Notes under the pieces: model-generated
Seen by the model: the letters and a program-made list of their open reading frames with translations, nothing else
The model's database searches: none
What the model was told of the DNA's origin: nothing
NCBI RefSeq assembly: GCF_003590095.1
Contig: NC_039479.1
Coordinates: 7,998,001-8,062,000, forward strand
Length of the DNA: 64,000 bases
Direction of reading: 5' to 3'
Origin: Trichoplusia ni
Taxonomy: Eukaryota; Arthropoda; Insecta; Lepidoptera; Noctuidae
Position numbers and translations under genes: made by a program
Part shown: in pieces, positions 22,568-35,187 of the stretch
Layout of the letters: each line of letters begins with the position of its first letter
Numbering within the stretch: the first letter of the stretch is position 1

Positions 22568-24188
22568 ATGTCCATGTTTATAGCTTTAACATTGTGCTCT
22601 GTATTAGTCGTAACTACGGATTGCATTTCTAGTTCTAATTTTGATCAAAGACAAACAGGAGAATTTAATGTGCAAATTGGTTTGAAAAATATAAAATTAA
22701 TTGCCTTGCTTAAAGGGGGGAAAGAAGAATATGTGGTGAGTGTTAGAAATACCTATTTATTAGATAGTACTAGATGATAAACCCTCTATGATAAAAAAGC
22801 TTGTTGTATTGTACATAATGTTGTTATTTACATCTAGATAGAAATCTGTACTTCTGCATATCAGTACACTACTGGTATTAATGCGTTAGATTACGATAAC
22901 TAAGTAAAATATTAATTATCCATGAGCGAAGAAATGTATGCGTACTATTAATAGTACCTACCTATGACTAGCTAATTTCATGGTGTTTTGTAATTTCATT
23001 TTGCAGGACTACGATTACGCTTACGATTACTCCGATATGACGATAAAACCGCCACACGGCTCGACTCTGAAACCGTTAAACGTAACAAACATCGCTATAA
23101 CCACTGAGTCGCAATCGATAGTTAATAGTTCTACAACACCTATAAGTACCACAGTGTTACTGGAGCAGACAACAGAAGCCGAAGTAAAAACTAGCACGAA
23201 TATACCTGTGCAGCCAGACGTGAACTTGAATCAGGCCACCACCACTAATTCAGTTGATATTGCTACAAAGATAACGGAGGAAACAACAACCACAATATTA
23301 GTAGATTCTTTGAATACCACCTCTGTTGCACTGCAAGCAGCAATTAAATGCAGGAGAGGTTTTGCCCAGAACAAAGAAGGAAAATGTGAATATAAGGGAC
23401 ATGGAACAACGAATGCGTAAGTAAAGTTGATGATTTGAGCTTTAAAGAATTATCGCCGCGGTGCTGTTAGAGATTTTACACTCAGTTCAATTCTCGTATT
23501 CATATCAGACCTAGCGTCTTGGTGGATTTCTGACAAGCCATTACAAAAGGTCTAAATTAACTTTTCCCGCATATCTTCCAATATCTATTTATATCCGAAA
23601 ATGACAATAACCTTGCAGAGAGTAGGTCTGCCTAATAAAACTCGTTAATAAGATCAATTATTATCTAGTATTTATAATATAATATTTATCATAGCTACCG
23701 CATTAGGTTCAGTAACCTGTAATGGTAGATTAGTGTGATAATTAAATAAATAAATACTTTACAAGTTTATCGCTTGACACCAAAAAGGAATTCTATAATC
23801 AAGAGATTACCTAGATGGGTGTGTTTAAGGCTTACAGACGAGGTGGAGATAAAATTTAGCACGATTTAATTTCAAGTACATAACAAATCTTGATAAAAGC
23901 AAATTTTACTTTTATAAAAACAGGTAAACAAGGGCGGGTAATATCTACCAAAATATGTAAAATTAAAAACAATTGGTACAAACGTACAGATCGTGTAAAA
24001 CCAAAGCGCACGAAGGTATTGAATTTATGGCTGGGTTTGGTTATCCTGTTTTTATTTAATTTTGACACGTAACGCTATAGCTGAAATTTAATCGTAACAA
24101 TTTTATAATATTTTTATCTTTCAGATTACGGAGAATCGTGAATTTAGCTCAGAAGATTAAAATAAGTAGAGACGTCAAAGAACCATAA
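22568..24188 (+). CDS. Secreted Thr-rich protein with a C-terminal C-x11-C loop (cytokine-like motif)
   Basis: Three exons: 22568-22735, 23007-23416, 24125-24188, phase-consistent, giving 213 aa. Residues 1 to about 21 are a signal peptide (MSMFIALTLCSVLVVTTDC). Exon 2 opens with an acidic Tyr run (DYDYAYDYSD) and continues as a Thr/Ser/Asn-rich region with N-glycosylation sequons and likely O-glycosylation. Near the end is a two-cysteine loop, residues 171-183 (CRRGFAQNKEGKC), then a basic tail (LRRIVNLAQKIKISR) ending VKEP. The loop spacing, with Gly three residues after the first Cys and G-K before the second, resembles the single-disulfide loop of the insect ENF cytokine family (growth-blocking and plasmatocyte-spreading peptides). 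In that family the peptide is at the extreme C-terminus; here 30 residues follow. No clear processing site precedes the loop. Function is unproven. Confidence 0.85.
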
Positions 24189-24355
24189 CGATTTTTATAA
24201 CATCCAGGACAAATTTGCCGCATATTTGGAGCACGTTTTGCAAGAACAGCAGTTACAGGAAAATAAATTATTATCAAATCAAAATGTGGACGGTTATAAT
24301 AATGACTATAGATTAAGCCTAGTTTATTTTGAATTTGGAATGTAAGACTGTTCTC

Positions 24356-24361
24356 AATAAA
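24356..24361 (+). terminator. Polyadenylation signal of the Thr-rich secreted gene
   Basis: AATAAA about 170 bases after the TAA stop, with a second AATAAA shortly after. Confidence 0.5.
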
Positions 24362-24939
24362 GTTGAAAAAATAAATGTGACAATTATTTTCAGTGATATA
24401 TTTTTTCATAATTTGCTAGAATGAGGTTTTTTCTGATAAAACCAACTGTATTGAATGTATAATAATAAGGTGAATATATTTTTTCCTTTTTACATATCCA
24501 AGTAAGAAAAATAATAGTTTCCTGGTTTTGTACCATATTCAAGGATATAATAATATGCTGGACATTAATAATATGTAAAGGTATGTAGGTAGGTATTAGA
24601 GCTATTAGACATACTTACATAATGTAAAGTAATAAAAGTAAAGGTATATTGAAAAAAAAAACATAATTAACTCAAGTTTTTATTTACATAAAGTGCATCT
24701 GCTCTGCACATGTGTGCGCATAGTGTAGAATTTAATTAATATTTTAACATGGGACGGGCACTAGTTATTTCACATTTATTGGTTTTGTACTATCACCATT
24801 GAGCTTTGATATCAAGTGCTTTGAAATAATGACAATATGATTTTTAAAATAAAATATATCATTAACCACAATAAATAGAAATATACTAAACAGCATACAA
24901 TCACACGAAAATTATGTAGGAAGTTTAATCACGCAGAGA

Positions 24940-25737
24940 TTATAGTTTACATAGGCAAAACAAAAGTGGAATAAAAGCACCCATGGTAATAAAAACTGGG
25001 ATTAAGACGGAGCTCTCATCCATGGAGTATGGGTCCGGCTGCTTGGGCCCGCTGGCGCGCCGGGGAGTTGCACTCTTTTCTTCCACCTCATCCCTAGGCT
25101 CCTCAGCTTCGTTGTCTGGCCACACTAAAGGTGGCAGTTTAGGCACTTCATCAATTGTGCCTCTCATAACATACAATGCATTGATTTTTGGATTGTCTCT
25201 GTAACCTTTAATGAACTCTACCTTAATTTTACCTCCTCTTATATCAGACTCTTCTTCATTATAATATAGTTTACCATTTTTGATTGCATAGGGGATATAC
25301 TCATCATGCGCCACACCACGGCCTACTTTATCAAAAATGTCTAAGTCAGCTACTATTGTATGATCGCCGTTCAAAACAACGTCAAATACTTTCATGTTAG
25401 GTGCATTAAAGTACACTTCACTAAACTTCAAAACCAACACGTAATCGCCGTCTCGGTTCGCCGGTATGTCGTAGCCAAAAGTGCTGTGGTGGTATCTTTC
25501 AGTTTGATACAATATTTCATCTTTTGGATTCACTCTACCAATCATGACCAGTTGTTTACCATAATCCGATGCGGTGCCGATTCTTCCTTGTAATGGATCT
25601 TTCTCGTAATGGATTCCATAAATATCAGTATGAGCTGGTCCACCAGCGTTAATAGCATATATTATTTCACCTAAACCGGTAGCAGTCTTTAACACAGAAA
25701 AAATTGAAACAACGATATAAAATATTAGCTGACACAT
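24940..25737 (-). CDS. Mlec: Malectin, ER diglucosylated N-glycan-binding protein
   Basis: One exon of 265 aa. Residues 1-21 are a signal peptide. Residues about 23-190 form the malectin domain, with YAINAGGPAHTDIYGIHYEKDP, RIGTASDYGKQL, DEILYQTERYHHSTFGYDIP, GDYVLVLKFSEVYF, KVFDVVLNG, DLDIFDKVGRGVAHDEYIP and FIKGYRDNPKINALYVMRGT. The Tyr/Phe residues of the glucose-binding site are present. An acidic linker and a C-terminal membrane helix (VLIPVFITMGAFIPLLFCLC) follow, the usual type I ER topology. Malectin binds Glc2-high-mannose glycans and works with ribophorin I in quality control. No intron interrupts the coding region. Convergent with the Thr-rich secreted gene. Confidence 0.96.
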   Translation of the reverse strand: MCQLIFYIVVSIFSVLKTATGLGEIIYAINAGGPAHTDIYGIHYEKDPLQGRIGTASDYGKQLVMIGRVNPKDEILYQTERYHHSTFGYDIPANRDGDYVLVLKFSEVYFNAPNMKVFDVVLNGDHTIVADLDIFDKVGRGVAHDEYIPYAIKNGKLYYNEEESDIRGGKIKVEFIKGYRDNPKINALYVMRGTIDEVPKLPPLVWPDNEAEEPRDEVEEKSATPRRASGPKQPDPYSMDESSVLIPVFITMGAFIPLLFCLCKL

Positions 25738-26232
25738 TTTTTATTGCCACGACTATCCTTGTTTGAGTTAAGTAAACTAAATAACTGGTGTCAATAGCTA
25801 TAAAAATATAACTTCTTTATATAGTGTGCTCTCTAATACATTTTTAATTAAAAGTAAATTAACTTTTCGTTAGAAATTGACACAGTAAGCAACAGCCGGC
25901 AATCGGCAAACCGTACCATGCCAAATTCTTGTAAATCGATTTTTTAATGTCATTTCTTGGTTTCGATACCAAGTCTTTTGCGCAATGAGGCAACATCTGT
26001 TTATGTGAGACAGTTGCGCTGTCTTAGCAACAATATAACCAAATAGTGTTCATAATGTTCTCACAATATTTATAATCGGAATAAATATATAAAAAATATA
26101 AATAAATAAAATCGGATACTTGGGCTTCATGGTAAGTTCGAAATTAATGAACAAAAAAATATGTTTTTATGTGATTATAATGCCATTTTATCAGTAGTAA
26201 TGATACGGTCTGTTGCTATTATTATTATGATA

Positions 26233-26815
26233 CTAGCTGTCCCGGCGAACTACGTGCCGCTTAACCTTCGTTGATGAACTTTTCCGTATTTCAACACCGT
26301 TGAAACCATTTTTCTGGACTTCTGCGAATATTTTAAGACTAAAATAAGCCAAATCATTTCAGCCGTTGCCAAGTTTTAACGAGGGTAACGAACAGCTACA
26401 GATACGGCTCGACCGATTCTCATGAAATTTTGTGTGCACATCGGGTAGGTCTGAGAATCTGAAAACATCCGTTTTTCATACCCTATTATATATTTTTATT
26501 TCTTTGAACTCCCTTTTATTGCAAAACATCGTTATATGGGGTAGCTACTAATATATAAAATTTACGTGTCACGATGTTAGTTACCGTACTCCTCCGAAAC
26601 GGCTTAACCGATTTTTAACAAATTTTATATGCGTATTCAGTAGGTCTGAGAATCGGCTAACATCTATTTTTCATACCCCTAAGCGATAAGGGTTGCTCAA
26701 CCAAAAAAAAAATTTTTTTTTGGACGATTTTTTTATAATGTTGTTTTAAAGAATACATACAACTAGAAATAATTTATTGGCCGAAACAACGTTTGCTGGG
26801 TCAGCTAGTATTATA
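26233..26815. mobile_element. Composite Helitron-like element with an internal duplicated block
   Basis: Begins ACTAGCTGTCCCGGCGAACTA and ends GGGTCAGCTAGTA, so CTAG-type ends face outward in opposite directions. Inside, a block reading GTAGGTCTGAGAATC...TTTTTCATACCC occurs twice (about 26440-26482 and 26640-26682). This suggests two related copies inserted head to head or one inside the other. Confidence 0.6.
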
Positions 26816-29800
26816 TACTCATGTAGGTAGATTTAGTTAGGTTTAATACACTGAAGAAATTCTAAACCATGAAACACGTTATTGTGGTTAATTTATAAAA
26901 TATAGAAATATACTGTTCAGGACTTTTTTGTAGATCTTTCAGAGACCATCATCTTCAGCGCGTTTTCATCCTACTTGCTTAAAATTTATCGTCAGTGCTC
27001 ACCTCCTATATGTCTTAGAGTTACATTATGTAGCCTACACTCTGCTCAGGAGTATCTTCTTAGGTACGCGTTAAGGTATCTACTAACTTAAAGATTGTAG
27101 AAGAGTAAAGCAAGTAACTTGTGTAACACAAAAGTAAATACAAATGTTTGAATACCGATTCCGACAAGTTTTAATTAGGACAGATAAATTTAGATTTTCA
27201 ATTTTCGTTTAGGTCTCCTCTTGTAATAGTTGACAACAAAAGTTTAGGGATTTAATTGACAAACTTTGAAGTTCATTTCTGTGTTTTTAAGGGAATTAAT
27301 ATCAGTGTGTCGTAAAATAATAGTAGGTATATAAGTAGTGATACTTATAAGTAGTATTTAAAGTGTGTTTACATCTTAAGACTTTAAGTATCGTTAGAGT
27401 GATCAGACTGAAGTAAAGTTAGTTGATGGAATAATGCTTTGCAGAGATTTTGTACAAGGCCTGTTAGAAGATTTAATTACCTAAAAACTACATACGGGTG
27501 CATTTATTGAACTATCTCAGTCGCTAAATGGTTGGGCCAAGAGAGAGATAAATATAGCAAATACATTTTTCTACATATCGCTTGTTCTCTCTCTAAACTC
27601 TTGAATTGTGCAATGACAAGTAGGAATCCTGCACAATCCTGTTGATTTCTAGAAAAAACACTCGGTCGTCCGGTCAATGATTGATAGGAATAGTATATAT
27701 TATATTCATGTAAAAGGTAAAATGTTATGTACAACGATTAAATGATGTAGAAGGCACATAATTTATGGATTTAACTTTTCTTCTTGACTGTTCTTGAACT
27801 CCGTAAGTTTTCAATACCGTAGCACTCTCGAGTCTCGACGCTCCCGGCTCTCGGCAGCTTGATAAATGTTTCTGGATGGTGTAGATGACGGTGTAGCTAC
27901 TTAGCTAGAAACTTACAACGAGAAGAAATATAAAATACGAAACAATACAGTTACCACATTTTTACATAAGCTGAATAAATAGCTAAGTATTTTCTTGTTT
28001 ACGGAAATGACAAAAGCGCTTTAGATCCGGAAGGTCTCGGCAATGTCTGAAATGTTCAATAAAGAATTTCCCTACAGGGAAATGTTGTTAGTCTGCCCAT
28101 AATGTACAAGTTTATATTGTAAATGAAAGTAAAAATCATCGTATATATATAATCATAGTGATCATCATCCATGCTTCTCCGTCCATTTCTATAGTTGAAC
28201 CCAATGAAGACTTTTATAATTAGATTGTATCATAGTTACTAGAAGGGATGTTTCAATTATAAGGCTGATTATTTTCTAGCTTGAGAAAAATATCAAACAT
28301 AATTAATTTAAATTTCACTAGGTAAGTACATGGATGTGTTTACTCGTAAGTACGTGAAATGATTAACGAATTGATCATGAATTGATTCAGACAATCCCTG
28401 AAAATGTAAATTACGCAGTGTGTACTAGGTAATTATAACATTGAAGTAAGAAAAACCCCACGTCGTATTGTTTCAGAAGCCAGAGAGAACGAGCGAACTT
28501 AAGTTGATTAACGATATGTATTGAGAGTTCAAATTAGGGAGGGACACACCTTCCTTGAGAACCTTGAGGGACCTTTTTCCATACGGTCCGTTTTCTGATT
28601 GTGTTAGGTTACTATCATCATTCCTCTCTACTACCTGCCAAAACCTTTTGATTTGTCAGGACAATAAGTTCAACGTATACGGTTAAATATATGTAAGTAT
28701 GAATACAACGTATAAATACAGATCACGGTAAAGAAGGTTATATATATTCGGTTAGGGGTCTTAACTCCTTTTATGAAGGGCTAAACATTGAAACCTTATC
28801 AGTTGTAAGCATTCCGGGGATCATTTCTTTGTGGATTCGTGCGTCAGTAATAAATTCTATGTGTAAAAATACATGAATAAAGTTTATCTCGTTCCATGTT
28901 TATGTATATTTCATTTATTGTTGTTTATCAATACATAAAGCGTAATATTCAATAGCCGAAAAATCCGTTTGTTAAAATACATAGGAATACTTTTTTGATC
29001 TTTGCCATGAAACCACGATACATTTACTTGTTTAATGAATTAAACTTGTTTTATTACTCTCGATCCTCTTTATTTTTGCCTTATTGAATTAATAATAAAA
29101 GTTAAAAGCTAAAAGGAAGATAAATATTGAAAAAGTCAAAATATTTGAGTTATTGAAGTAAGTATTTGCAAATCATGCAGATAATGGAAAGAATCACTGA
29201 CGGAGCAAATATAACGGAAACAATCCGGAGTTTCCATTTCAAGGCAACGCCCGAGGCTGCTTTTGATAAATTATTGGAGCTTTTTGCGAATTGACCATAG
29301 TTACGGGGATTACGGTCGGAGGCACAGTGCGACGCGACCGGATCACTAAGTGGGCCGCAGTCCGAATCTAACAATGGGATTATGTCGACCTCCGAAAACG
29401 TCAGAATACTTACTCTTTGGGAAAGAAAAATGGAAGGAAACATGTGGGCCAAGTTGGCTAGCTATAAACTATATTTATGTATTTCGGAATATTTGACTTT
29501 AATTGGATTTAAAAATTAAGTAACTTTTTTTTTGGCACGACTGACGTGATAATATATTTTGACCACCGTACAAGTCGCTGCACAAAGGACTTGCATCAAG
29601 TAAATCATAAAGCTGAAATTATAGAAAAGGCTTTTCAGTATGTATTGGCTTTAGGATAATGAAATGTTTATCATCTCTCACTTAACATTTTTGAAAATGT
29701 ATGTTTTTTTCCAGCGTTTGGATGTTGCGCTCATTACGCTTAGAACATTTGCATTTGTATTGACTCTTGGCTGACTGTCAAGGGCATTCCTATTGTAGTG

Positions 29801-30933
29801 ACACTTTTTGTCATTCAGATTTCTGTGATACTAGATTTCCCCACGGATACTCATTAAGAATATTTTCTGGGAAATATTCTTATTTCTTGTCAATCTGCTC
29901 GACGCGAACTTACTCGTAACATGAGTAACAAATGAATCTTAAACGATGAAATCAGTAAAGTCTATCTAAAAATACTGAAAGCATAATTTCACGCCTGATT
30001 GTGTTTGCATATAATTTTAGTAGAGCTCTCCATTTACGGCGAACATGTACTCAAGAAATACAGCAGCCAGTCTTTTGTTACTTTTTAAAGATGTTCTCCA
30101 CATTTACATAAATTGCTTGATAATAGTCCGGAACGGTCTTCCCCAGCTAGAGTCGAGCAGCCCGTCACATCTATGGTATGCTAATTACTTCTGTCGTCCG
30201 CCATCAATCATGCTAATCACCGTAGAGTTTAATTATGTCTCTAATTTACGTGACTTGAGAGACAACTACCTTCTTAATCTACTATTATACACTCAACACT
30301 TCATTTCGTATTCTATTTTGCACTACAATTAAGGAAACTGTTTAAATAAACCAGAAATACAAAATGATTAAATAACATTTAAACTCTTTAGGAATAATGG
30401 TTTTGTGTTAAATTTTAGAAATGAGATAAGCAAAAGAAAATTTAATTTAGCAACACGACCAGTAAAAATGTTAATGGCTGAAATTGTTCCTAAAACCATA
30501 GTTTATACGAACATAGAAAAATAAAATAGTTATATGAAACGTATAAATAAATGTCATAAACATGTAGATTCGGTTTTATATGTTCGTTGAACAAGTCAGC
30601 GTATCGCCGAACTCTTCGATATTGCTTGAAGATTTCTTCGCCATTAAACATAACGTTGATGTAGGTAAACTCAATTTTTCTCCCCCGTCAGCTAAAGATA
30701 AATGTTTACAGTGCTATCCATAAAAGGATATCGAATTGGTCAGATTCGGAGACTTGTTGGAACTAATCTTGGGTACGTAAGCGTATTTGAAAAGTTTCAA
30801 CAAAATGTAAGAGTGCACTGAAATTGCCGAAGTGCTCTACAGTGCACGGCGGTCGTTGTTCCACGTACATTAGGGGAAACTTACTGAAAACGACAATTCT
30901 ACTGTCTCCTGTCGCAAACACATATCTATACTT

Positions 30934-31180
30934 CTATACTAATATATAAAGCTGAAGAGTTTGTTTGTTTGAACGCGCAAATCTCAGGAACTACTGGTAA
31001 AAATTGAAAAATTCTTTTTGTGTTGAATAGACCATTCATCGAGGAAGGCTTTAGGCTATAAACCATCACGCTGCGACTAATAGGAGCGAAGATACAATGG
31101 AAAATGTTAAAAGACGGCAGGTATAAATCGTAACTTATATCTTCTAGCCACGGGGACGAAGTCGCGGGCAACAGCTAGTA
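30934..31180 (+). mobile_element. Helitron-like element, family A copy 1
   Basis: Runs from TATACTAATATATAAAGCTG to GTCGCGGGCAACAGCTAGTA. Near-identical over most of its length to 47700-47969 and, inverted, to 49286-49572. It holds an internal (TTTG)3 microsatellite after GCTGAAGAG. Confidence 0.75.
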
Positions 31181-34100
31181 ACAAATAAAATGACTGCCAA
31201 GGAAATATAAAGTTCAAATGCTTACCTCTAGATTTTATTTCGATGGACACAGCTTACAGTTTTTGTTGTTGCATTTAGTAATCAATTAGTATCTGAATGT
31301 GTGCTGAAATGTTCTTTCTACTAAAATATTATTGCACTCGTAGAAACCGTTCCTTTAAAATCTCCAAATTCTAACTAAATTAGTAAAACAATTCTAAGTT
31401 ATTGCTGAACTTAATTCCAAGAAACTGCTTGCGGTAAATAACGATTTGCATGCCTAGAGGCGGCATATGTTCGCAACTATGGAATTTATGTAAGTACTTA
31501 GGTAGGCATCCTACGACAAATGTTAACCGTTATTTTTAAGTTTTACCCTAACTAATCAAGAGTGTTGACATCACACAAAAGTTACCGTTTTTTACCCTTA
31601 TACAGACAGATATTAATTGAATGTGAATAACGGAAAACGATCATTTAATTAAATTATCCGTAGTTCCATAACCGGTACTCCTTCAGAGACTCTTTGGCTA
31701 ATGGATTTTTATTTAAATAGTTGTAATAAGGATTTTAATTAAGCTCCGATTGAAATCTTATAAAAAGCTTAGCGATCAGTAATAGTTGGCTATAAAATCA
31801 ATCTGGTCTTGGCTTTTAAAGTGATTAAAGCTTCGACGTATCTAAGCGATGAGTTTAATAGAAATTTGATTCTAAGAGCCATGCCTGTTTATGTTCGAAG
31901 AAAAATTGGACCACAATCCACAGCGTTGAATAAACCAGAGATATTCGGGATGTTTTACTAACACCTACACAAATATTCGCGTGTTAGTGCACAACAGGAA
32001 GTGTGGTGCGAACTTACATAATACGCCAGCCACGGAGGAACCTACACGAGCACGCTCCAGTTAAATTGAGTTGAACGCAGGCGACTGGCGCGAGTCACCT
32101 CCACTCATACCGAGCCAAGATTATCATTTGGACTCATACATACAATTTACGCCAAGCCTCATCTAAATAATGATGGGTACAGTACGCCAGATTTGAAGAT
32201 ATTGAATTATGATGGGACGTCACATTATAACGATTTATTTTTTAGTACTATTGTTGTTATAAGCTTTTGGATATATTCAATTAAACCTCTACCTAGTTTC
32301 TACAATCTTTATCTAATCTCTATATCTTAAACATAAGTCTAAAACGAACTATAACTGAATATATACCGAATATAACTGATTAAAAGAAATTGTATGCTTA
32401 CTTAAGTAATTCGTTAGTCCATTAATAAAGTGACAAAGTCACACTCCCGAGGTTTCTTGCTTTATTATGTTAAATGATGCTAATTGTGTCGCTGATTGCT
32501 GCGAAAACAAAAGCTTTGTGTTAATGTGTTTCGCCGTTGTGGCCGGAGCGCTTCGTACTGGCGACTCTCGCGTTCTCTTATGAATGAAACTAAGCAATAA
32601 CACTAACAGAAGTCTGTATTAATGTTTATTTTATCACCGTTTGGAATTGCTGTAAATTTATTAGTGCATGAAATGTGCATTATTTTGTATAACATAGGAT
32701 AGATGCCAATGTGTTGAAACAAGGGCAAATGTAACAATCCACAGTAAGAACTGAAACTTGAGCAAGCTTTACGAGGTATTTACTGAAATGTATAACATAT
32801 ATTTATGATCGCAATTATAGTTTATTATGAGGAAGACTAACCTTCCTTTACCTGGCAAAATTAAGTAGTATTGATTGATACAGCTTTGAAGTTTCAGGGT
32901 GCGTAACCTTATAGCAGGCTACCTGTTAACAAATCTTCTGAATACTTAGGTACCGCTAATTGCTTAACTTTCAACGCCGTTTACGTGATTTTCGCTAAGA
33001 ATATTTAGAGTAACTTGTTGTACTTTCTTTAATTTAACCTAGTTGTTACTTATGTGCAGAGTTTGAAATATGGTAAGTTATCGTGTGGTGGCCTTACGGT
33101 ATTTCTAAAGTATAGATATGATTATTTACCTTGCAACACAAAGAACTGAGTGATCTATTTAATACGATGTTATAAAGAGATAAGGCTAGGTACTATTTTT
33201 TGTATATCATACAGTAACGTTATGTAAACTAAAGGGATTAGAAATAAATCTAAGTAAACAAAAATCTCTTTGCTGCCGAGAGGCGAGACGAAAACATAAA
33301 ACCTGGTCTAATGTTATTTAGGGGTTTCTTTTATGAAAATGTACAAAAATAACTACATAAAGAGAAGCTAATCCTGTGGCTAATGCTTGGAAAAACAAGC
33401 CGTGTACAGGGTGATTGACTGCTCAATACGATGAACTTTCTTTGAAGAATCGCTGACAAATCAAGTATTGAATTGCAGCTTTTTTATATCTACTTTAAGT
33501 GCATGTTCAAATAGAAAGGCGATCTTTTTGTTACTTTTGATATTCTTATCTTATATGTATTATTTATTATCATATAATGCAAGTAATCTTCTTTTCTACG
33601 AAAAGTTTTGTTTTTGAATAATGTTTTAAACACAATAACTTTTATCAGTTTTCCCAAACGTCGCGGCAGAATTTTATAAATGTAAACCAAAATTATCTTT
33701 TTCTATAAAATTGGATTTCATTACCTAAGTCAGCACTACTTTGGACTGTAGGCATACCATACGTATAATTATATTTTCTCCCAAAAATAATTTAATACTC
33801 CTATTAAAATAAAAAAGAAAAAAAACTGCATTGCCACTACCCACTTCACGTTATTTATTTCAATTAAGTGTTACCGTCGTGCAGGCGGTCTACATTCTTG
33901 TAAGGTTTAGTATCGACCGGCGAGTGGCCAGCGGATATTAAGGTGTATATTTCACGTTTTACAGCCCCGGACATGTGGATAAACCCGGGCACTAGATAGG
34001 CTAGACAGGTCAACAACCGGCTTGCAACTTAACGAAGGTGCACAAGTCACTGTGTACCCACAGTATATACACTTTGTGTGCCAGTGTTTTTGATGTGTAT

Positions 34101-34559
34101 CCGTAAGTGTATAGTGCACTGATTGGCATTAGAGCTTTAATTTTGAGCAAATAAGGAACTGATACAATGGTTAATGAATTGTTTAATTTATTTAAAGGTT
34201 AAATTTAATAAAATTGTGAAACCTTCTTTTTTACATAAATGCTTTTGTTCTTTTTCTTAAAAAAAATCTCGCACTACAACTAATTCTTTGTCTATTAAAT
34301 AATATTGTTAAATCATTTTAATAATTAATTGTTGTAACTAGTACAGTCTCTGTTTAACAAATAACATCTGAAACTCTTTAAAGCGAGAAATTGCTCATTA
34401 AATTAATTTTCACATTCCTTCAGCTTTGTAGAGACGTTCAGGAAGTGTTGATAACGAAGTAATTATTTAGGTATTTGTCTTCTAAAATTTGAAATAAAGT
34501 TAGTTAAGACAGTTAACTTGGGGATGTAAGACAATACGAGCGATTTGCGAGGGCGGGTC

Positions 34560-34886
34560 GCATACAAAATTGTATGGGTAAGCGCGGCGGCTCCATCGCT
34601 TTTCCAGTCTCGTCAGTCAGTATGAGACCGGGCGGGCAGTAGCACGCGCACGACGACGCACTCCCGCTTCCCGCTAAGCACACACGATTTAAACCCGCCG
34701 GAAAAAGTTATCATGAATGATTTTCAATCCCCAATAGTTATCCCAGTGATTCTATTAACGTTCAAAATATATTACACAAACAAACATTAAAGTATGAAGT
34801 TATTTCAAAGTTACCTGTAATGTTTTTATAATTGTGATGATGATAGTACAGTTTAGTGATGCTTAAAAAACAATTGGAGAATAACA
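34560..34886 (+). promoter_or_regulatory. Candidate promoter and first non-coding exon (possibly of the downstream GPCR)
   Basis: A sharply GC-rich island (GAGGGCGGGTCGCATAC...) contains a doubled arthropod initiator, TCAGTCAGT at 34613-34621. The transcribed part ends at a good splice donor, AACAA|GTAAGTATT, after 34886. No long frame is open, so it would be a 5' UTR exon. The next plausible plus-strand acceptor leading to coding sequence is at 57142. Joining the two is an inference and needs a roughly 22 kb intron. Confidence 0.35.
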
Positions 34887-35144
34887 AGTAAGTATTTTGG
34901 TTGTAATATCAGTTGACATTTAATTTTTGTTCGTAACATGTTGGTACTTTTCTAAACTAAATATTACACAAACACATAGATTTTTCTGGAAGATTTTTGT
35001 TTATTTGTTAAATAAGTAATTATTAAATACGAGAATTACAGCGAGATACTGAAAAATAAACTCTTGTTAATTTACCTAGCCAACTATATCAAGACTTAAT
35101 AAGAATAGAATGCATCATATTTTGTTTCTAATATGATTTTTGTT

Positions 35145-35187
35145 GGCAAAATTTAGAACTTCATTTGATGAAGTTCTAAATTTTGCC
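35145..35187. repeat. Perfect 20-bp inverted repeat with a 3-nt loop
   Basis: GGCAAAATTTAGAACTTCAT (35145-35164) is followed by TTG and then its exact reverse complement (35168-35187). The loop is too tight for a usual microRNA precursor. It may be a recent foldback or replication-slippage product. Confidence 0.85.

Larger units (their letters stand above)
25738..34500. other. Long gene-free region
   Basis: No ORF here joins into a recognisable protein. Repeats are listed separately. GC-richer islands at about 29190-29450, 30030-30250, 31960-32130 and 33880-34090 stand out from the AT-rich background. They may be regulatory elements or non-coding exons. Confidence 0.5.
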
